The notes beneath the pieces were generated by a model that saw nothing but the letters and a program-made list of their open reading frames with translations, did no database searches and was not told the origin of the DNA. DNA of 54,551 bases from a virus, in IMG/VR virus record IMGVR_UViG_3300027754_004594, positions 1-54,551 of that record. The stretch is one strand, 5' to 3'. Numbering within the stretch: the stretch's first letter is position 1; every line of letters starts with the position of its first letter. The position numbers and the translations under genes were made by a program. Positions 19,027 to 26,567 of this stretch are shown one piece after another.

Positions 19027-19947
19027 CTAGATTATGATATTGGAAGCGTTCCTATCTGACGCAAGTTTTACTCGAGAAAAATTATTTTTCAAATCTTGAG
19101 TAATTGATTCTGGAGATCCTGAAAATTTAAAATTAAATATTCTGCAAAATTTATCACAAGAAATGGCAAAATCATAAACTTTAGATGCAGACTGTTGAGC
19201 CTCAATGACCTTAATTTTAACTCCAAGAACTTCCGCCGTTTTCCTTCCTATAGTCTCGACGTTAGAGTTGAATGAAGCTAAATTGTAAACGCCTCTCTTA
19301 TTGAAGTTTCCAGTCTGGATAATCAGCTCCATCGCCCGACATAAGTCTTTAATGTCGAGGATCGGTCTTCTTACCGTGGGGTTCGATATCACCACCTCTT
19401 GATTCGCTTGAGCAGAGTAGAACATTGCATTTATCATAATGTCGTTCCTGACGTGAGGAGAGAAACCGTTAACTGTTCCAAACCTAAGTCCATAATAATT
19501 AATCTTATCAAAAATTCTAATATAATGATCAATTTCCGACTTAGATAAGTCGTAAAAACTTCCAGCCACATACTCTTGGCAGTCTTCTGAAACGATGTTG
19601 CGATTAACGTTACCGTAAACGCTTGAACTGCTAGCGTAAATAAACTTTTGCTTTTCAGAAATCTTGGTCATTAAATCAACGAAATACTGAACATTATTTC
19701 GGAAACACCCTATTAAATTCGACTCGCACATCTTAACGCTAGAATGCCCCGCCAGCAATATGACGTCAGAAAATTTAGAGAGGTATTCTTTAGTTAAGTT
19801 TTTAAAATTTTCTTTTAAGTTTAGAACTTCGGGGTTGCCAAATATCTCTAAGTCTACTGAGGTGATATCCATCCCTTTTTCTTTTAGATATCCATAGACT
19901 CGACTTCCGATGTAGCCGCAGCCGCCTAATAATAGAACTTTTTGCAT
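19027..19947 (-). CDS. NAD-dependent epimerase/dehydratase
   Basis: I place the start at the ATG at 19947 because the protein then begins MQKVLLLGGCGYIGSRVYG, the NAD-binding start of the family, and no longer overlaps the upstream gene by about 50 bases. YASSSSVYG and YDLSKSE supply the Ser and YxxxK catalytic residues, and YGLRFGTVNG and RRPILDIKDLCRAM are family landmarks. It is a candidate for the reductase/epimerase step after the Gmd and ColD-like enzymes, but the substrate is inferred only from the neighbourhood. Confidence 0.85.
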   Translation of the reverse strand: MQKVLLLGGCGYIGSRVYGYLKEKGMDITSVDLEIFGNPEVLNLKENFKNLTKEYLSKFSDVILLAGHSSVKMCESNLIGCFRNNVQYFVDLMTKISEKQKFIYASSSSVYGNVNRNIVSEDCQEYVAGSFYDLSKSEIDHYIRIFDKINYYGLRFGTVNGFSPHVRNDIMINAMFYSAQANQEVVISNPTVRRPILDIKDLCRAMELIIQTGNFNKRGVYNLASFNSNVETIGRKTAEVLGVKIKVIEAQQSASKVYDFAISCDKFCRIFNFKFSGSPESITQDLKNNFSRVKLASDRNASNIII

Positions 19948-19948
19948 A

Positions 19949-20860
19949 TTAAAATTTAAAATAAAGGATCTCGTTCCATTTATTATATCCACTTTCAATG
20001 AATTGAAGAATAATTTTCCTATCTACCATAGCCGTTTGTGGGCATGTTAAATTATGATAAACTAAACTAGCGACGTTTTTTGCAGCGGTCTGCATCGGAA
20101 CGCATTCCTCATAATCTTCTTTCCACCTCGACATCCACAGGATATTTTGAAATTTAGGATCTAAGATCAGCCTTGGAATCCCCAAGTGGTAAGCTAAGTG
20201 ACTAGGCCCATTGCATGAGAATATCCCATAAGAACTTTTCTTCAGAAGGTCTAGCGAATCATTAAAACTCAACACTTGATCTATAACAACGTTTTTAAGA
20301 AAAGAAACTGAAAAATCTGATTGATACTCTATCTGTTTTACCCATTTTTTAATAAACGGAAAGTATATAGTATAATCAGGGAGTTTCTCAGCTAATGAAT
20401 TAAGAAGTAATGGAATGTTTTTATACATATGATCTGCTCCATTACTGCTTAACCCGCAGTAAATGATCTTTTCTTTGATGAGCGGGTTGTCGGCGAAAAC
20501 TCTTGTTTTTTTTATTATTTGTGGAGTTAGTCCGTATTCGTTATATTTAAAACTCAACGGATTCAAGAAGAGGAGATCGGGAACATTAAATGTGACGGAG
20601 TTTGAATTATATTTATTTTTTATATAATTTAAAACTTTAAGATCGTGTTCGACAGCGTTGTGATTGGCGACGCTTTCGTCTACATTCTCCAAATTAAAAA
20701 TTTTTCCGGCGACGTGATTCAATGGGTTAAAGACTTCTGGTCTGGCAGATATTAAATTTTTATGAAGCACTCCTTGCCGCGTTAGTAGATAGGAGATTTG
20801 CAAAGATAGGCAGCAGTCTCCGATACCGTGTCCGCCAATATTTAAAAGGGCTTCACTCAC
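19949..20860 (-). CDS. GT9-like (heptosyltransferase-fold) protein
   Basis: 303 residues. The N-terminus LLNIGGHGIGDCCLSLQISY matches the GT9 'GDxxxxxP' loop, and SSYGIFSCNGPSHLAYHLGIPRLIL is the C-terminal 'DSGPxHLAxAlG.P' donor-binding block with Cys-Asn replacing Asp-Ser. GT9 enzymes transfer ADP-heptose to LPS. It overlaps the following half-GT9 gene by 4 bases. Confidence 0.72.
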   Translation of the reverse strand: MSEALLNIGGHGIGDCCLSLQISYLLTRQGVLHKNLISARPEVFNPLNHVAGKIFNLENVDESVANHNAVEHDLKVLNYIKNKYNSNSVTFNVPDLLFLNPLSFKYNEYGLTPQIIKKTRVFADNPLIKEKIIYCGLSSNGADHMYKNIPLLLNSLAEKLPDYTIYFPFIKKWVKQIEYQSDFSVSFLKNVVIDQVLSFNDSLDLLKKSSYGIFSCNGPSHLAYHLGIPRLILDPKFQNILWMSRWKEDYEECVPMQTAAKNVASLVYHNLTCPQTAMVDRKIILQFIESGYNKWNEILYFKF

Positions 20861-21408
20861 GTCGATAGTAGTTGCATTATAGCGTTAGAGATATCTTCGG
20901 GTTTATGTTGGTTGATATACTCTTGAGCCGCATCGGGATTGTAGAACGGAGACAATCCAGCCATGTCGGGGATAAAAATTTTATACATGTTTAAATCTCC
21001 AAAATACGGCCTACAGTTATTAAAATTGATACTTCCACCGAATAAGATTACCATGGGCTTTCTATAATGGTCAGAGAGGTGCATGCAAAAACTATCAATC
21101 CCCAACAAAAGGCTACATTTATTTATTATGAAAGCTGTTTGACTAAAGGATGAAGTTTGTATTTTTAAGCAATGATTATAACTTATATCAGATGAGTCTA
21201 TTTGAATTATTGATATTTCTTTAGACTGCAAGAATGGATGAATTAAATCAATAACCTCTTGCCATTTATTATAAAATTTTCCTAAGCCTTTCGAGTGGGG
21301 ATTGAATACAATAAACTTTTCTGGTAAATTAGGACAATGACATTCTTTAATTAATGGTTTTTCAATTTTAAGCCCGCAAGACAAAGCGTATATTTCAACA
21401 ATGTGCAT
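20857..21408 (-). CDS. GT9 heptosyltransferase-like, C-terminal half
   Basis: 183 residues corresponding to the second half of a GT9 protein: KFIVFNPHSKGLGKFYNKW is the strand and Lys motif at the start of the C-terminal domain, and SLLLGIDSFCMHLSDHYRKPMVILFGG is the 'G.DSg..H.a.....P.i.lfG' donor-binding block. It begins exactly where the preceding gene, which encodes the matching N-terminal half, stops (TGA, two bases, ATG). The two would work only as a heterodimer or after a frameshift. Confidence 0.78.
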   Translation of the reverse strand: MHIVEIYALSCGLKIEKPLIKECHCPNLPEKFIVFNPHSKGLGKFYNKWQEVIDLIHPFLQSKEISIIQIDSSDISYNHCLKIQTSSFSQTAFIINKCSLLLGIDSFCMHLSDHYRKPMVILFGGSINFNNCRPYFGDLNMYKIFIPDMAGLSPFYNPDAAQEYINQHKPEDISNAIMQLLST

Positions 21409-21410
21409 AG

Positions 21411-21737
21411 TCAGTATTTAAGATCCAAAGCAATTCTATCTTTACCGTTATGCGTATAAGTTATTATTCTTTGAGTTTGGATATGTGGAATTAGGCAAAT
21501 TTCAAACAGTCTAGGGCGCGGCCCAATCCCTTCCATAGCAAATATATTATCCATTTCCGGCTTGTAGTCAATAATAAAATCTATATAAGGATTGCCTTCA
21601 AGTATGCATTGATACATTGGGTTGGTTGCAAAATATATCTTGTAATCAGGATACGTTTCTCTTAAACTCCTAAGAAGAGATGTGCAAAGTAAAACGTCAC
21701 CAGCTCCCTCGGGCATTACAAAGAGCAGATTGTTCAT
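21411..21737 (-). CDS. GT9 heptosyltransferase-like, N-terminal half
   Basis: 108 residues: MNNLLFVMPEGAGDVLLCTSLLRSL matches the GT9 start ('GDvll.tP.l..Lr'), and YKIYFATNPMYQCILEGNPYID matches the following strand-helix. The protein stops after DRIALDLKY, just before the region continued by the next gene in a different frame. Either the split is natural or this is a frameshifted single gene; nothing obvious such as a slippery run is seen at the junction. Confidence 0.75.
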   Translation of the reverse strand: MNNLLFVMPEGAGDVLLCTSLLRSLRETYPDYKIYFATNPMYQCILEGNPYIDFIIDYKPEMDNIFAMEGIGPRPRLFEICLIPHIQTQRIITYTHNGKDRIALDLKY

Positions 21738-22117
21738 CTCGAATTGAAAAGACCCAAGAAATCTTTTAAAGAGTTTGGTTTTTTATTAATAGATACTTGC
21801 TCCGCCACTGGGCGGTCTTCCAATTCTATACGGTCTTTTCGAAAAGATGTTGATTGGTATCTTTTAACGTCGTCAATGAATTTCTTCCCAGCTCGCGAGA
21901 TAAACCAAGCCAAAGAATTTAATCCTATCATTCCCTTCATGGACATGAAAAACTCAAAATTGTATTTTTTAACAAGGCTCGTTGCGAGCTTCATCTCTCT
22001 CGGCCAGTCAATTTTATCATAATTTTTTTCTATGATGAAAGCCGCAATGATTTGTTGCTGTTTCGAGATAGCCCTCTTCTTTAAGATTTTCGCAACTTTG
22101 GTTTTTTTAGGCTCCAT
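21734..22117 (-). CDS. Hypothetical protein within the glycan operon
   Basis: 127 residues that I do not recognise. It is basic and helical in appearance (KKTKVAKILKKRAISKQQQ; YDKIDWPREMKLATSLVKKY) with no signal peptide or membrane segment. It overlaps the half-GT9 gene by 4 bases and the Gmd gene by 11, so it is very likely translated. A regulatory or scaffolding role is possible but not supported. Confidence 0.7.
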   Translation of the reverse strand: MEPKKTKVAKILKKRAISKQQQIIAAFIIEKNYDKIDWPREMKLATSLVKKYNFEFFMSMKGMIGLNSLAWFISRAGKKFIDDVKRYQSTSFRKDRIELEDRPVAEQVSINKKPNSLKDFLGLFNSR

Positions 22118-23213
22118 GTTTAATGGTGAGGGGTCTTTCTTCAGAAGTCAAGATGCTTATATCATTTTTAACCATTCTTGAGACGAGTTCTTGGAAAGAG
22201 ATTTTGGGTTGCCAGTCAAGTTCTTTCCTGGCTAAAGAGGAGTCTCCTAACAAAAGATCTACTTCCGCCGGTCTGTAAAATTTAGGATTTATTTTAACTA
22301 AAACAGAAGACTTTACGTCGTGTTCTTCAACTAAATAGTTAGCAATAGAGAACTCTTCGCTTGACCCGTTTCCATGCCAACAGCCTTCAATATTTGCGTT
22401 TTTAAACGCTAAGTTAACGAACTCTCTGATTGAATGACTTTCGTTACTAGAGAGGATATAGTTTTTAATTGGAGTTTTTTGATTAAGCATCTTCCAAATC
22501 CCCTCTACGAAATCTTCAGCGTGACTCCAGTCTCTTTTAACGTCTAGGTTGCCAAGTTCTATCGGACTGAATGAGTGTTTATTTTTTATAGCTTGATTGA
22601 TTCGAGCAACTCCTTTTGTGATTTTTCTCGTCACGAACTCTTCCCCTCGTCTTTCTGATTCGTAATTAAAACACCAACATTGAATAGCGTATAAGTTATA
22701 GCTTTCTTTATATACTTTAACAATTTGTCTTGCTGCGACTTTTGACGCTCCGTAAGGACTTCTGGAAGAGGGCGGGTGATTTTCGTCTTGAGGCGTATAC
22801 TTAACGTCCCCGAACTCCTCGGAAGATCCAAAATTTAAATACTTTGTGTGTGGGGAGCATTTTCTTATAGACTCCAACTGCCTTAGAACACCGAGACAAT
22901 TATATTCAAAGTGTTGTTCTGGGCATTGCCAACTTGTTCCCACGAAGCTATTGGCGGCAGAATTAATAAAATAATTTGGTTTATATTTTTCAATTAATGA
23001 GGATATAGAGTGGGAATCTCCTAAATCCATTATCTCTAAAATAAAATTAGAATTTACTATATGCTTAATATTCTGAGTATTGGGGACGCTTAATCTTCTT
23101 GTAGCTCCGATGACTCGAATGCCTTTTTTTAATAAAAAATCAGCAAGATAAGAGCCCATTTGTCCCGTTACTCCGGTGACTATTGCGACTTCATCTTGTT
23201 TAGTTTTATCCAT
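22107..23213 (-). CDS. gmd: GDP-mannose 4,6-dehydratase
   Basis: 368 residues. AIVTGVTGQMGSYLADFLL binds NADP, GATRR is the Gmd-type strand 2 end, FGSSEEFGD and YGASKVAARQI hold the catalytic Ser/Glu and YxxxK, and the C-terminal FYRPAEVDLLLGDSSLARKE block is characteristic of Gmd. It converts GDP-D-mannose to GDP-4-keto-6-deoxy-D-mannose, the precursor of GDP-fucose, GDP-rhamnose, GDP-perosamine and GDP-colitose. No fucose synthase is obvious, but a ColD-like enzyme lies in the same island. Confidence 0.93.
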   Translation of the reverse strand: MDKTKQDEVAIVTGVTGQMGSYLADFLLKKGIRVIGATRRLSVPNTQNIKHIVNSNFILEIMDLGDSHSISSLIEKYKPNYFINSAANSFVGTSWQCPEQHFEYNCLGVLRQLESIRKCSPHTKYLNFGSSEEFGDVKYTPQDENHPPSSRSPYGASKVAARQIVKVYKESYNLYAIQCWCFNYESERRGEEFVTRKITKGVARINQAIKNKHSFSPIELGNLDVKRDWSHAEDFVEGIWKMLNQKTPIKNYILSSNESHSIREFVNLAFKNANIEGCWHGNGSSEEFSIANYLVEEHDVKSSVLVKINPKFYRPAEVDLLLGDSSLARKELDWQPKISFQELVSRMVKNDISILTSEERPLTIKHGA

Positions 23214-23241
23214 ATTATTGATTTTTAAATTTTACTAGTGA

Positions 23242-23973
23242 CTATAGCATTAATAATTCACTAGATGAATATATTTTAGGTAAGTCCAGAACGATTTCAA
23301 GAATATTATTTTCTTTACAGAATACGGATTCTGAGGGTTCTAGGTTTCCGGCTTTTCGATCTCCGCTATTAAAAAGGGAGATGGTTGAATTGGGATTTTC
23401 TAGTTTAATTTTTGCTAAAGTGTTGACTTGAGCTTTGTCCGAATCTATAGAGATTATGCATTCGTCAACAGCTTTTAAATTTTGCATTATTTGTTGTCTA
23501 TGAGCTTCATTCATGAACGGTTTGCTTTTCTTTAAGCCTACCTGTAGGTCGCTATTTACTATAACTATCAAATACTTACATCGTTCTTTAGCCTCGTTAA
23601 GGTATTGTAAGTGCCCTAAATGTAGTGGGTTAAAGTATCCAGAAGCTATTCCAATTTCTGATTTGTTTTTTATTTTAGCTCGCCAATCTAAGGCGTTTAT
23701 AGCCTTGTCGTCGATGAAGAGATCGACATTGGGTTTACCTTCATCAACTAGCTCATGATACTTAACACCCCAATTGCTTAGTTGGCTAATCGTAAGGTCG
23801 TGATAATCTCGGCCAGATCCGCGACCTCTAGCTGTAAATATGATTATATAATGCCCGTGTTGATGTAGAATATTTATATTATCTACAACATCTTGGAACG
23901 GAAGACTTTTAGCATACTCCCCGCTGTTAGTTAAGGAGCAAATTGTTCCGTCTATATCAAACGCATATCTCAC
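23242..23973 (-). CDS. HAD phosphatase fused to a HldE-C-like nucleotidyltransferase
   Basis: 243 residues. Residues 1 to about 105 are a HAD domain: FDIDGTIC has the nucleophile Asp, IIIFTARG is motif II and VDLFIDDKA is motif III/IV. From about 108 a cytidylyltransferase-fold domain follows: SGYFNPLHLGHLQYL contains the HxGH motif (here HLGH), then CKYLIVIVNSD. In ADP-heptose synthesis a HAD phosphatase (GmhB) and the HldE nucleotidyltransferase act in consecutive steps, so the fusion may perform both. The overlap with the kinase gene is ATGA. Confidence 0.82.
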   Translation of the reverse strand: MRYAFDIDGTICSLTNSGEYAKSLPFQDVVDNINILHQHGHYIIIFTARGRGSGRDYHDLTISQLSNWGVKYHELVDEGKPNVDLFIDDKAINALDWRAKIKNKSEIGIASGYFNPLHLGHLQYLNEAKERCKYLIVIVNSDLQVGLKKSKPFMNEAHRQQIMQNLKAVDECIISIDSDKAQVNTLAKIKLENPNSTISLFNSGDRKAGNLEPSESVFCKENNILEIVLDLPKIYSSSELLML

Positions 23974-24704
23974 AACGACACGACTCCTTTTAATCGAACA
24001 ACTTTAGACCCACACTCGTTGGCGAACGCAATCGCAGACCGGACATCCTCAGAAAGCCCGTATTTATAAATAAGACCGGCAAAAAAAGAATCTCCAGCGC
24101 CAGACACGTCTCTTACCTCAACCTTTTCAACTGGAAAATTCTCCCCGTTAAAAAAACATCCTTCTGATCCTTTTGTGTAGATTGTTTTATTAAATAAATT
24201 TTTAGGCATTGTGTTTTTTGATCTATCGAATTCTTCTTCGTTTATTTTTATATATTTGCAATTATTAGCCCATTCTCCGAGTCTTTTTTTGCTATCTAAA
24301 AATACATTTTTGTGATTGTTACATATATATTCCACGTCTTCTTCTTTAAGGAATCCTTTATCATAATCTGAAATAGCAATTAAATCATAATCTAAAGATA
24401 GCTTGCTAACATCGCATCTTTGCACGTCGCCCTCCCCGGCGTCAACCCTAATAAACATGTGATTAGTTTGGCTGTGCATGTATCTTGTTTTTGTGTAGCT
24501 TTGCCAATTGGGGTTAGTGACGATGTCGCAATGAACATTTAAAGAAGCAATATTTCTTTGAAGGTTTTTAGCCATGCCCGGATTCTGAGTCTTGGATAAG
24601 ATGTTCAGAACAGGGACGGGGACGTCTGGGCAAAGTCTGCTCACGGAACAGTAGACAAACACGTCCCGGCACGAGTCTCCTATTACAAGAATCCTTTTAC
24701 TCAT
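23970..24704 (-). CDS. PfkB-type sugar kinase, HldE N-domain-like
   Basis: 244 residues. The start ILVIGDSCRDVFVYCSVSRL followed by CPDVPVPVL resembles HldE/RfaE domain I ('GD.m.D.y..g...RisPEaPvPv'), and DVSGAGDSFFAGL is the PfkB signature with the catalytic Asp. HldE kinase phosphorylates C1 of heptose-7-phosphate. It is shorter than bacterial HldE-N and lacks the fused nucleotidyltransferase, which is encoded by the next gene. GmhA isomerase is not seen in this window, so the heptose precursor would come from the host or another locus. Confidence 0.83.
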   Translation of the reverse strand: MSKRILVIGDSCRDVFVYCSVSRLCPDVPVPVLNILSKTQNPGMAKNLQRNIASLNVHCDIVTNPNWQSYTKTRYMHSQTNHMFIRVDAGEGDVQRCDVSKLSLDYDLIAISDYDKGFLKEEDVEYICNNHKNVFLDSKKRLGEWANNCKYIKINEEEFDRSKNTMPKNLFNKTIYTKGSEGCFFNGENFPVEKVEVRDVSGAGDSFFAGLIYKYGLSEDVRSAIAFANECGSKVVRLKGVVSL

Positions 24705-25489
24705 TGGTTGATTGCTTGCTTGAAAAACGTAACAACCTCAGAACCTTGCTGAGAGATATTTTTAAATTTAAGAATCTTCATCACCCCATCGCGAATATAT
24801 TGATTAATAAACATCACGTCTCTTGTGTGATCCTCAAAGTCTCCCACGATACAGAAAGTCGGGATTCGCAACATAGAAGACTGAGTTTTGTAACAGCTAT
24901 CTGTCCCCAAAAACTTAGAACAGTATTGTACGCAGGCTAAGCAGCAAACAACATCGTCAAAAGAACAAAATTTAACATTATCACTTTCTTTTAGTCCGTA
25001 ATTAGATAATTCTTTTTCAGAACCAAAGATTAGATAATTAAAATCTTCACTAATTATCTCACTGACGATTGAAGAAGGAATGAATTTCTGCGGCAGGTTG
25101 AACGACGAATAGACGTTAGTAGAGAATTGGCTTCCGAATGGGTGAATTCCTATGATTTTTTTCTTTTCCTTAAAAGAATTTACTAAGCGTTCAGCTATCA
25201 AAACAGCTTCATTTTTAAAAATTAAATTATTATAAAAAAACCTAGGGCAAACTTCAAAAGGCTTCTCCTCTTTGGAGTCGGCACAAGAAAGAATTTCATC
25301 CGTCTGACTGTCGTGATCAGCAATTGTTTCAAAATTATATATTTTTATATTTTCAACACCGAATTCATTGAAAAATTCTTTAGCTTTGCTGAAATGGGTG
25401 TGAATATAATACTCTCGATCCAAGTGAGTCATTGCAAAAGGGATAGTTTGTAAAAAGTCCCCAATTCCACCTCTTATGTATACTTTCAT
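24701..25489 (-). CDS. GT9-like heptosyltransferase
   Basis: 262 residues. MKVYIRGGIGDFLQTIPFAM is the GT9 N-terminal loop, KIIGIHPFGSQFST starts the C-terminal domain, and CSKFLGTDSCYKTQSSMLRIPTFCIVG is the donor-binding block with the 'G.DS' core. It overlaps the kinase gene by 4 bases, so kinase, HAD-nucleotidyltransferase and transferase form one coupled module. It is the first gene of the island and follows NrdB by 16 bases. Confidence 0.8.
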   Translation of the reverse strand: MKVYIRGGIGDFLQTIPFAMTHLDREYYIHTHFSKAKEFFNEFGVENIKIYNFETIADHDSQTDEILSCADSKEEKPFEVCPRFFYNNLIFKNEAVLIAERLVNSFKEKKKIIGIHPFGSQFSTNVYSSFNLPQKFIPSSIVSEIISEDFNYLIFGSEKELSNYGLKESDNVKFCSFDDVVCCLACVQYCSKFLGTDSCYKTQSSMLRIPTFCIVGDFEDHTRDVMFINQYIRDGVMKILKFKNISQQGSEVVTFFKQAINQ

Positions 25490-25505
25490 ATTATTATATT
25501 ATTTG

Positions 25506-26564
25506 TTACAGGGTAAAATTATCAAAAGCATTTTCATTAAAAGTATTGTCTATTCCTTTAACGTAGCTGCTTAATTCCGTTTCTTGCGGCGCGACTTGGA
25601 GCTTTTTACTGTCGTAAAAGCTGTCCAGCCACCCATTGAGTGGATTAGTTTTAGAGTTAGGATATAGTTTTTTATATCCTATGCTAGTAAGCCTATTGTT
25701 AGCGAGCCACTCTACGTAGCTTTTGAGGCTTTCCGCCGTTAGCCCGACTAGGCTTCCCTTACTAAACAAGTAGTCAGCCCAATCCTTTTCGGCTTCGACT
25801 GCAATTCGGTAAGCTTCGTAGACTTTATCCTCGTTTTTCTTGACGATATCTTGGAATCCTTCTTCTGGGTTATTAGCCCAATTCTTCATAATTTGCTGAG
25901 TGATAGCGACGTGAAGGTTCTCGTCTCTACTGATGAACTTGATGATTTTACTATTGCCTTCCATCTTGCCTCTGTAGCCGAAGTAGAAGCTGCAAGCGAA
26001 AGACACGTAAAAAACTAACCCTTCGGTAATTTGAGTAGCTAAAACCGCATCAAATACTTGTTGCTTTACGTCTGCCGATTCTTTTAGAAGAGCGTCGTAT
26101 TTTTCAGAGATGCAAGTCGCTCGCTTGAGGATTTCTGGATCGTTTAAAACCCCGTCGAAAAATTTAGTTGCATCTGGATAAACGTTGTTGAGAATGTATG
26201 TATAGCTGTTGCTGTGAATAGTCTCGAAAAAACTCCACGCATTCATGCAAATCTCCAACTCTGAATTGGTGACGTGCTTCATAAGCTCGTGGATACTCCG
26301 ACTCAACATGCTGTCAACCATCGTCTGGAACTTGAGATTGCTGTCAAAAACAAACCTTTCAGGGTCTGACAAATTTTTATAATCGCTAATATCTTTAAGC
26401 AGCGAAACCTCTTGAGGACGCCAAAAATAATTTAGCTGCTGGTCGTATAGGTCGTAAAACTTTTGATATTTAATTTTATCATACCTCTGAAGAGCCAAAT
26501 CATCCCCAAGAAACATTGGGTTTCTTAGTTGGTCTATATTTTTTTTATTTAGGACTGTTTTCAT
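25506..26564 (-). CDS. nrdB: Ribonucleotide reductase class Ia, beta subunit
   Basis: 352 residues of the R2 family. YFWRPQEVSL, MVDSMLSRS (metal-ligand Asp), FFETIHSNSYTYI (Glu, His and the radical Tyr), VSFACSFYFGYRGKM and SRDENLHV (the second Glu/His pair) are all present, so it should assemble a di-iron tyrosyl-radical cofactor. The C-terminal tail that binds the large subunit is ENAFDNFTL. It follows nrdA by 3 bases and supplies dNTPs for phage replication. Confidence 0.95.
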   Translation of the reverse strand: MKTVLNKKNIDQLRNPMFLGDDLALQRYDKIKYQKFYDLYDQQLNYFWRPQEVSLLKDISDYKNLSDPERFVFDSNLKFQTMVDSMLSRSIHELMKHVTNSELEICMNAWSFFETIHSNSYTYILNNVYPDATKFFDGVLNDPEILKRATCISEKYDALLKESADVKQQVFDAVLATQITEGLVFYVSFACSFYFGYRGKMEGNSKIIKFISRDENLHVAITQQIMKNWANNPEEGFQDIVKKNEDKVYEAYRIAVEAEKDWADYLFSKGSLVGLTAESLKSYVEWLANNRLTSIGYKKLYPNSKTNPLNGWLDSFYDSKKLQVAPQETELSSYVKGIDNTFNENAFDNFTL

Positions 26565-26567
26565 AAC

